From Mucilaginibacter sp. cycad4 (GTDB taxonomy: Bacteria > Bacteroidota > Bacteroidia > Sphingobacteriales > Sphingobacteriaceae): a stretch of 64,000 bases of DNA. The notes under the pieces are model-generated. The model made no database searches and had not been told where the DNA came from. It worked only from the letters and a program-made list of their open reading frames with translations. The stretch lies in NCBI RefSeq assembly GCF_034263275.1, contig NZ_CP139559.1:4154001-4218000 (forward strand), given 5' to 3'. Numbering within the stretch: position 1 is the first letter of the stretch; every line of letters starts with the position of its first letter. Made by a program: the position numbers and the translations under genes. Shown piece after piece: positions 58,839 to 64,000 of the stretch.

Positions 58839-60314
58839 CTACATTGTAAACTTTGAACCTATCTGATTTACCAGTTGCGTCACCGCAGCCTCAGAAATAT
58901 GCAGAATAGGCTGAGGATAAATACCTAATACAATAACCAGGGCACAAATGATGCACAACGTTAGCTTTTCAGTACCGCTAACATCAGCAAAGGTAGCCGT
59001 AAGCGGATTGGTTTCGCCCTGCATTACATTTTTGTAAAGGCGCAGCATGTAAACCGCACCAAATATAATGGTTAAGCCGGCCACAGATGCCAACACCAGG
59101 TTTACATAGTGCTGTACGCTAAAATCAAATACACCTTTTAGCAACAGGAACTCCCCAATAAAACCATTGGTAAGCGGTAAGCCTACAGTACCTAATAATA
59201 TAATCAGGAAACCTATTGCAAATTTGGGGGCTACCTTCGCGATACCGCCAAGCTGGCTTATCTCGCGGGTATTTAGCCTGCGGCTGATGATGTCCCAGAT
59301 AAAGAACATACCAACAACGTTGATACCGTGGTTAAGCATCTGGATCATGGCTCCCTGAACACCGGCAATATTCCAGGCAAAAATACCTGCAGCAATCAGG
59401 CCAACGTGCGCTATTGACGAATAAGCCACCAGGCGTTTTCCGTCTTTTTGCTTAAAGGCGATGATGGAAGCATATACCACGCCTATAACCCCAAGGATCA
59501 TAGCCAAAGCCTGGAAATGATAAAAGCCAAGCGGGGCATTAGGGATCATCCAGCGGATGGCACCGTAAATACCCATTTTAAGCATGATGCCCGATAACAT
59601 CATGGTACCGCCAGACGGGGCTTCGGTATAAGTATCCGGCTGCCAGGTATGGAAAGGGAACAAAGGCATCTTGATGGCAAACGCCAGGAAAAACGCCCAG
59701 AAGATCCAGTTTTGATGTTTAACATCCAAAGTCATTTTGTAGAAATTGTGGATGTCAAAAGTTTTATCAGGCGATTGCAGGTACAGGTAGATAATGCCTA
59801 CCAGCATAAACAGCGAACCGGCAAAAGTGTAGATGAAAAATTTAATGGTAATGCGGATGCGGTTTTCGCCTCCCCAAAGGGCGCATATAAAGTAGATAGG
59901 GATCAATGCCGCTTCCCATCCAACGTAAAACAAAAATCCGTCGAGAGCGGTGAACACAACCAACATACCGGCCTGCATAAATAAAATGAGGCCATAAAAA
60001 GCGCCTTCATTTTTGTATTGATGCTGATAGGTTGTTAAAATAATTAAAGGTACAAGCACCGAGGTCAATAAAACCAGCACCATGCTGATCCCGTCGATAC
60101 CTGCACTAAAGTAAATTCCAAAACTGCTGATCCATGGCACATCGATAACAAACTGGGTTGATGCATCCGGAACAAATTTGCTTAAAAATATAAGCGCTAT
60201 TACCAGTTGGGCAACAGAGAAAAATAATGCTGCGTGTTTAGCTATCCCATTTTTAAGCAGGGCAACTATAACGGCGGCAACTATTGGCAAAAAAAGTAAT
60301 ATACTAACGGTCAT
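58839..60314 (-). CDS. nuoM: NADH-quinone oxidoreductase subunit M
   Basis: 491-residue antiporter-like subunit of complex I. Landmarks: LFYVGWEAALIPIYFICALWG (conserved Glu), FAIKMPLFPFHTWQPDTYTEAP (Lys) and LVAYSSIAHVGLIAAGI. Fourteen-TM type. It lies 25 bases after nuoL and 22 before nuoN. Confidence 0.96.
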   Translation of the reverse strand: MTVSILLFLPIVAAVIVALLKNGIAKHAALFFSVAQLVIALIFLSKFVPDASTQFVIDVPWISSFGIYFSAGIDGISMVLVLLTSVLVPLIILTTYQHQYKNEGAFYGLILFMQAGMLVVFTALDGFLFYVGWEAALIPIYFICALWGGENRIRITIKFFIYTFAGSLFMLVGIIYLYLQSPDKTFDIHNFYKMTLDVKHQNWIFWAFFLAFAIKMPLFPFHTWQPDTYTEAPSGGTMMLSGIMLKMGIYGAIRWMIPNAPLGFYHFQALAMILGVIGVVYASIIAFKQKDGKRLVAYSSIAHVGLIAAGIFAWNIAGVQGAMIQMLNHGINVVGMFFIWDIISRRLNTREISQLGGIAKVAPKFAIGFLIILLGTVGLPLTNGFIGEFLLLKGVFDFSVQHYVNLVLASVAGLTIIFGAVYMLRLYKNVMQGETNPLTATFADVSGTEKLTLCIICALVIVLGIYPQPILHISEAAVTQLVNQIGSKFTM

Positions 60315-60339
60315 TTTTATGTTGCTAAACGCTTATCGT

Positions 60340-62253
60340 TTATATTTTAGTTAATCCAAATACGCTATACAGTAATACCGCGATAATTCCCAGTACCATT
60401 ACAAATATGTAGAACCCTACGTTACCGGTTTGCAGCAGGCGCAGGCCTTTACTGGTTTCAATTGTACCCCTGCCAATTCCATTCACCAGACCATCTATAC
60501 CCAAACGCTCTATGATATTATAGAAGAAGTCTGAAAGCCAGTCGAGCGGTTTACGAACTATCAGGTCATAAAGCTCATCCAGGTAAAACTTATGGTATGA
60601 TAGGCTGGTCAACGCAGGGCGTTCTTCAGTATCAGCAACCGGTACGCTGCCGTTTTTGGCGTATTTCATATAGGCATAAGCCATAGCAGCAAAAGCCAAT
60701 GCTACCGAGGTACCCATCAATGCATACTCAAGTGATTCGGACAAATGATGCTCGCCCAAAATCTCGTTTGATTTATGGAAAACAGGCTCCAGGAAATGTG
60801 CCAATTCATGATGTCCATGCAATACTTCCGGCACACCTATAAAACCGCCTACAATTGAAAGGATAGCCAATACGATAAGTGGAATTGTCATTGTTGGAGG
60901 CGATTCATGTAAATGATGCTCCTGTTCATGGGTACCACGGAATTTCCCGTAAAAAGTAAGGTACATCATCCTGAACATATAGAACGAAGTTAACATAGCG
61001 GTTAATACACCTATAGCCCAAAATACAGGGCTATGCGCGTAAGCATGTGCCAATATTTCATCTTTTGAAAAGAAACCCGCCAAAGGAGGAATACCCGCAA
61101 TGGCAACGGTACCAATCATCATGGTGGTGAAAGTAGTTTTGATCTTTCCTTTCAATCCGCCCATTTTGCGCATATCCTGCTCGCCGCTCATGGCGTGGAT
61201 CACAGACCCTGCACCGAGGAATAACAAAGCTTTAAAGAAAGCGTGTGTTAATACGTGGAAGAAAGCACCGGTATAAGCACCTACACCCAGGCCTAAAAAC
61301 ATATACCCTAATTGAGATACCGTTGAATAGGCCAATACTTTTTTAATATCTGTTTGTGTTAACGCGATGAGTGCTGCAATAAGCGCCGTTGCCAAACCAA
61401 CATAAGCTATGATCTCCATCGTATCTGGCGATAAAGTATAAAATATGTTTGAACGGGCAATCATATAGATACCTGCTGTAACCATGGTAGCAGCGTGGAT
61501 CAAAGCCGAAACCGGGGTTGGGCCGGCCATCGCATCAGGCAACCAGGTAAATAAAGGTAATTGTGCAGATTTACCGCAGGCACCAATAAACAGTAATATC
61601 GTTATTATAAACAGCGGACCGGCGCCTGATTTCATAGTAGCTGCCTTCGGGAAGATCTCTGCAAACTGGATACTGCCGAAAACATAAATTATAGTGAAGA
61701 TCCCTAATAAAAAGCCAAGGTCGCCGATACGGTTCATCACAAACGCTTTCTTGGCGGCATCTGCATAATCGGGATTGGTAAACCAGAAACCGATAAGCAG
61801 GTATGAGCATAAACCTACACCCTCCCATCCAATAAACATGATGAGATAGTTTGAGCCTAAAACCAGCAAAAGCATGAAGAAAACGAACAGGTTGAGATAA
61901 GCGAAAAACTTTCCGAAACCTTCGTCGTCATGCATATAACCAATAGAATACAGGTGGATCAGGAAACCAACACCCGTTATGATCAGCAGCATAATAGCAC
62001 TTAACTGATCGATGAGAAATGCGAAAGGAAATTTTAATGCGCCAACCGCAAACCAGGTAAAGTAGTTAACATTAATAGGAACTCCTGTTGATTTTACCTG
62101 GAAAAAAGCTGCAATGCTTAAACCAAATGATACCAGTACAAGCAAACTGCCAATAAAGCCAATTACACTTTTTGATAATGAATTACGGCCAAGTCCGTTT
62201 ATAACAAAACCGGCTAACGGTAGTATTGGAATAAGCCAGATATATTGATTCAT
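60340..62253 (-). CDS. nuoL: NADH-quinone oxidoreductase subunit L
   Basis: 637-residue antiporter-like subunit that carries the long horizontal helix of complex I. Motifs: IMFIGWEGVGLCSYLLIGFW, AFVMNRIGDLGFLLGIF, TWLPDAMAGPTPVSALIHAA, VLAYSTVSQLGYMFLGLG and the C-terminal TM pair (FYIFVMVLGIIAVLLY). Length normal. The 5' gap to nuoK is 182 bases instead of the few bases usual elsewhere in this operon, and is filled by a REP-like repeat. Confidence 0.96.
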   Translation of the reverse strand: MNQYIWLIPILPLAGFVINGLGRNSLSKSVIGFIGSLLVLVSFGLSIAAFFQVKSTGVPINVNYFTWFAVGALKFPFAFLIDQLSAIMLLIITGVGFLIHLYSIGYMHDDEGFGKFFAYLNLFVFFMLLLVLGSNYLIMFIGWEGVGLCSYLLIGFWFTNPDYADAAKKAFVMNRIGDLGFLLGIFTIIYVFGSIQFAEIFPKAATMKSGAGPLFIITILLFIGACGKSAQLPLFTWLPDAMAGPTPVSALIHAATMVTAGIYMIARSNIFYTLSPDTMEIIAYVGLATALIAALIALTQTDIKKVLAYSTVSQLGYMFLGLGVGAYTGAFFHVLTHAFFKALLFLGAGSVIHAMSGEQDMRKMGGLKGKIKTTFTTMMIGTVAIAGIPPLAGFFSKDEILAHAYAHSPVFWAIGVLTAMLTSFYMFRMMYLTFYGKFRGTHEQEHHLHESPPTMTIPLIVLAILSIVGGFIGVPEVLHGHHELAHFLEPVFHKSNEILGEHHLSESLEYALMGTSVALAFAAMAYAYMKYAKNGSVPVADTEERPALTSLSYHKFYLDELYDLIVRKPLDWLSDFFYNIIERLGIDGLVNGIGRGTIETSKGLRLLQTGNVGFYIFVMVLGIIAVLLYSVFGLTKI

Positions 62254-62435
62254 AAGCCCCCTCTAAATCTCCCCCGGCAGGGGAGACTTTTATTTTTAAT
62301 TGTTTTATAAAAAATCCCTCTAATGAAAGATATTGAATATTTGCTTTAACGCTTTTTACCTGTTGTATAAATTCCCTAAAATCTCTGTTCACAGAAAGAT
62401 TTTAGGCCCTCCCTTCAGGGGAGGGTTGGGTGGGG
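62254..62435. repeat. REP-like repeat, copy 3, inside the nuo operon
   Basis: Reverse orientation of the 22.7 and 23.7 kb copies: CCCCCTCTAAATCTCCC with GGCAGGGGAGACTTTT at the left and GGCCCTCCCTTCAGGGGAGG then TTGGGTGGGGCT at the right. The AT-rich middle differs from the other copies. No ORF of note. Confidence 0.75.
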
Positions 62436-62765
62436 CTACCACTTCAACCTGTTCAGTACGTTGATATCAATTGAGTTGGTGTTACGGTAGATCATCACGA
62501 TGATAGCCAAACCTACTGCAACTTCGGCAGCGGCCAGCGCCATGATAAAAAATACGAATACCTGCCCGGTAGCATCACCCCTGTATACCGAAAACGCGGT
62601 AAGCAACAGGTTAACCGAGTTAAGCATCAACTCAACCGACATAAAGATCACGATAGCATTACGGCGGATTAATACGCCCATTACGCCTATAGCAAAAATG
62701 ATAGTGCTTAATAATATGTAATGATTAAGCGGCACGGCGTGCATAGTATTTGTTAAACTTTCCAT
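62436..62765 (-). CDS. nuoK: NADH-quinone oxidoreductase subunit K
   Basis: 109 residues with three TM helices: HYILLSTIIFAIGVMGVLIR, VELMLNSVNLLLTAF (conserved Glu of the proton path) and AAAEVAVGLAIIVMIYR (second conserved Glu). Normal length. Its ATG shares one base with the nuoJ stop (TAATG). Confidence 0.96.
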   Translation of the reverse strand: MESLTNTMHAVPLNHYILLSTIIFAIGVMGVLIRRNAIVIFMSVELMLNSVNLLLTAFSVYRGDATGQVFVFFIMALAAAEVAVGLAIIVMIYRNTNSIDINVLNRLKW

Positions 62766-63268
62766 TATGCTGCTTTAGGTTCTTTTTCTTTAGTGGCCAA
62801 TAATACCGCGCCTACCATTGCTGATAAAAGCAATACAGATGACACTTCAAATGGCAATAAAAATTCGTTGAACAATACTTTACCTAAGTTTTTTACAAGG
62901 CCCAGATCAGGGTTTTGTAATAATACCGGGTTTGATGCGCCAATAAGTTTTAACGACGATGCAACAGCAACAGCTAAGATCCCGCCGCCAAAAACACCCG
63001 CTATTTTAACCATGAAAGGCTTTACAGGCTCCGACTCCTTATTAAGGTTGATGAGCATCAGCGTATACAGGAATAATACCAATATAGCGCCCATGTACAC
63101 AATGAAGTTTACAATCGCCAAAAATTGAGCGTTAAGCAAAATGTAGTGGATGGTGAAAGTAAAAAAAGTAAGGATCAGATAAAGGATACTATGTACCGGA
63201 TTTTTGGCCGAGATTACCAATATCGAAAAGAATATGGACAAAAATGCGATGAAGTAAAATGTACTCAT
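62765..63268 (-). CDS. nuoJ: NADH-quinone oxidoreductase subunit J
   Basis: 167 residues with five TM helices: KNPVHSILYLILTFFTFTIHY (the flexible TM3 region follows), NFIVYMGAILVLFLYTLML and SVLLLSAMVGAVLLATKEKEP at the C-terminus. Part of the membrane arm of complex I. Positioned between nuoI (57-base gap) and nuoK (1-base overlap). Confidence 0.96.
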   Translation of the reverse strand: MSTFYFIAFLSIFFSILVISAKNPVHSILYLILTFFTFTIHYILLNAQFLAIVNFIVYMGAILVLFLYTLMLINLNKESEPVKPFMVKIAGVFGGGILAVAVASSLKLIGASNPVLLQNPDLGLVKNLGKVLFNEFLLPFEVSSVLLLSAMVGAVLLATKEKEPKAA

Positions 63269-63325
63269 GTTTTTATTTACAAAATACCTTTACCCTTTTA
63301 GGCAGGGCAAAGGTATAAAACTTCT

Positions 63326-63823
63326 TTATTGATTTAAGGGTGCTTCTACTAATTTGTCTTTACCGTAAATAAAATCCTTCCTTAAGTAGTCGGCAGGTAC
63401 AATATCACCGTCAAGATAAATAGCTTCTTTAGGGCAGGCCTCTTCGCACAAACCGCAAAAAATGCAGCGCAGCATATTGATTTCATAAACAGCAGCGTAT
63501 TTCTCTTCACGATACAGGTGCTCCTCGCCTTTCTGGCGTTCGGCAGCTGTCATGGTAATAGCTTCTGCCGGGCATGATAACGCGCAAAGGCCGCAGGCGG
63601 TGCAACGTTCCCTGCCATCCTCATCACGTTTAAGCGAATGCATGCCACGGAAATTCTCTGAAAATTCACGCTTTTCTTCAGGATAGCTGATGGTTACCGG
63701 CTTTTTGAAAAAGTGTTTCATTGTAGTGGACAAACCGCCCACAATGGCCGGCAGGTAAGCACGCTCCAAAAAATTGAGTGGCTTAACTTCCAGTACTTTT
63801 CGTTTATTGCTTAATGATTCCAT
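63326..63823 (-). CDS. nuoI: NADH-quinone oxidoreductase subunit I
   Basis: About 165 residues from ATG 63821-63823; the open frame continues upstream but overlaps nuoH. Two 4Fe-4S motifs are complete: CTACGLCALSCPAEAI and CIFCGLCEEACPKEAI, which pass electrons to quinone in the peripheral arm. The length and the PVTISYPEEKREFSENFRG segment before the clusters are typical. It starts 4 bases past the nuoH stop. Confidence 0.96.
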   Translation of the reverse strand: MESLSNKRKVLEVKPLNFLERAYLPAIVGGLSTTMKHFFKKPVTISYPEEKREFSENFRGMHSLKRDEDGRERCTACGLCALSCPAEAITMTAAERQKGEEHLYREEKYAAVYEINMLRCIFCGLCEEACPKEAIYLDGDIVPADYLRKDFIYGKDKLVEAPLNQ

Positions 63824-63827
63824 TTGA

Positions 63828-64000
63828 TTAATATCCAAAGTGTGTAAGTAATGTGCTGCCCACACCGGTAAGCACTATATTGGCAATAGCCAATGGTATT
63901 AATATTTTCCAGCCCAGGTCCATCAACTGGTCATAACGGAAACGCGGGATTGTCCAGCGTACCCACATGAAGAAGAAGATAGAGAAGAAGATCTTACCAA
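63828..64000 (-). CDS. nuoH: NADH-quinone oxidoreductase subunit H (C-terminal end only)
   Basis: The window edge cuts this gene; the visible 57 codons end at a TAA (63828-63830). The reading is FFMWVRWTIPRFRYDQLMDL, then GWKILIPLAIANIVLTG, the conserved end of the quinone-site subunit NuoH (the RWTxPRxRxDQ motif). The order nuoH-I-J-K-L-M-N shows the rest of complex I must lie to the right. Confidence 0.93.
   Translation of the reverse strand, partial: GKIFFSIFFFMWVRWTIPRFRYDQLMDLGWKILIPLAIANIVLTGVGSTLLTHFGY

Overview
The window reads as a chromosomal segment of an aerobic Bacteroidota, most likely family Sphingobacteriaceae and close to Mucilaginibacter or Pedobacter. Evidence: type IX secretion and gliding genes (porV, gldJ), a SusC/SusD pair, DUF6443-type Rhs proteins, Nuo complex I genes, and promoters of the Bacteroidota TAnnTTTG type. 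The genus is an inference; no rRNA or tRNA gene was seen.

Layout. 1-5.3 kb: manA (cut by the window edge), icd, a small outer membrane protein, an acidic protein and dnaX. 5.5-10.1 kb: an acidic mini-protein and an uncharacterised three-gene minus-strand operon (two-TM protein, membrane-inserted lipase-like hydrolase, large exported protein). 10.3-12.3 kb: rpsF-rpsR-rplI and mtgA. 12.2-19.3 kb: a coiled-coil membrane protein, an msrA relic, two esterases, YciI-like and YdeI-like proteins, typA and a DUF2281/PIN toxin-antitoxin pair. 19.4-25.0 kb: a plus-strand cluster of esterase, RimK-like ATP-grasp ligase, YbdK/GCS2-type ligase, class I amidotransferase and a second ATP-grasp-like protein. 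It looks like a dedicated amide/peptide-ligase pathway. 25.0-28.7 kb: a FeoB-associated Cys-rich mini-protein and a GH18-deacetylase-GT2 fusion that probably makes an exopolysaccharide.

28.7-43.7 kb is an Rhs polymorphic-toxin island on the minus strand. It holds a large Rhs-partner protein, a full-length DUF6443 Rhs protein with its own toxin tip and lipoprotein partner, and then three displaced 3'-terminal cassettes. Two of these carry different toxin tips (JAMM/JAB-like and restriction-endonuclease-like), each with a tightly coupled downstream gene that is a candidate immunity gene. The third is a relic. Near-identical Rhs core DNA, shared frameshifts and a duplicated ~240 bp junction with a terminator suggest tip switching by recombination. 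Decayed Rhs pieces in both orientations fill the flank up to ispF.

43.9-64.0 kb is housekeeping and outer-membrane biology: ispF-porV, gldJ, a SnoaL-like protein, susD-susC, a stand-alone biotinyl carrier protein, a DUF4159 protein with rsmE, a CBS-domain transporter-like protein, ppa, a DedA protein, and complex I genes in the order nuoH-I-J-K-L-M-N (transcribed right to left; nuoH cut by the edge). A REP-like repeat sits between nuoK and nuoL. The same family flanks two amidoligase-cluster genes.
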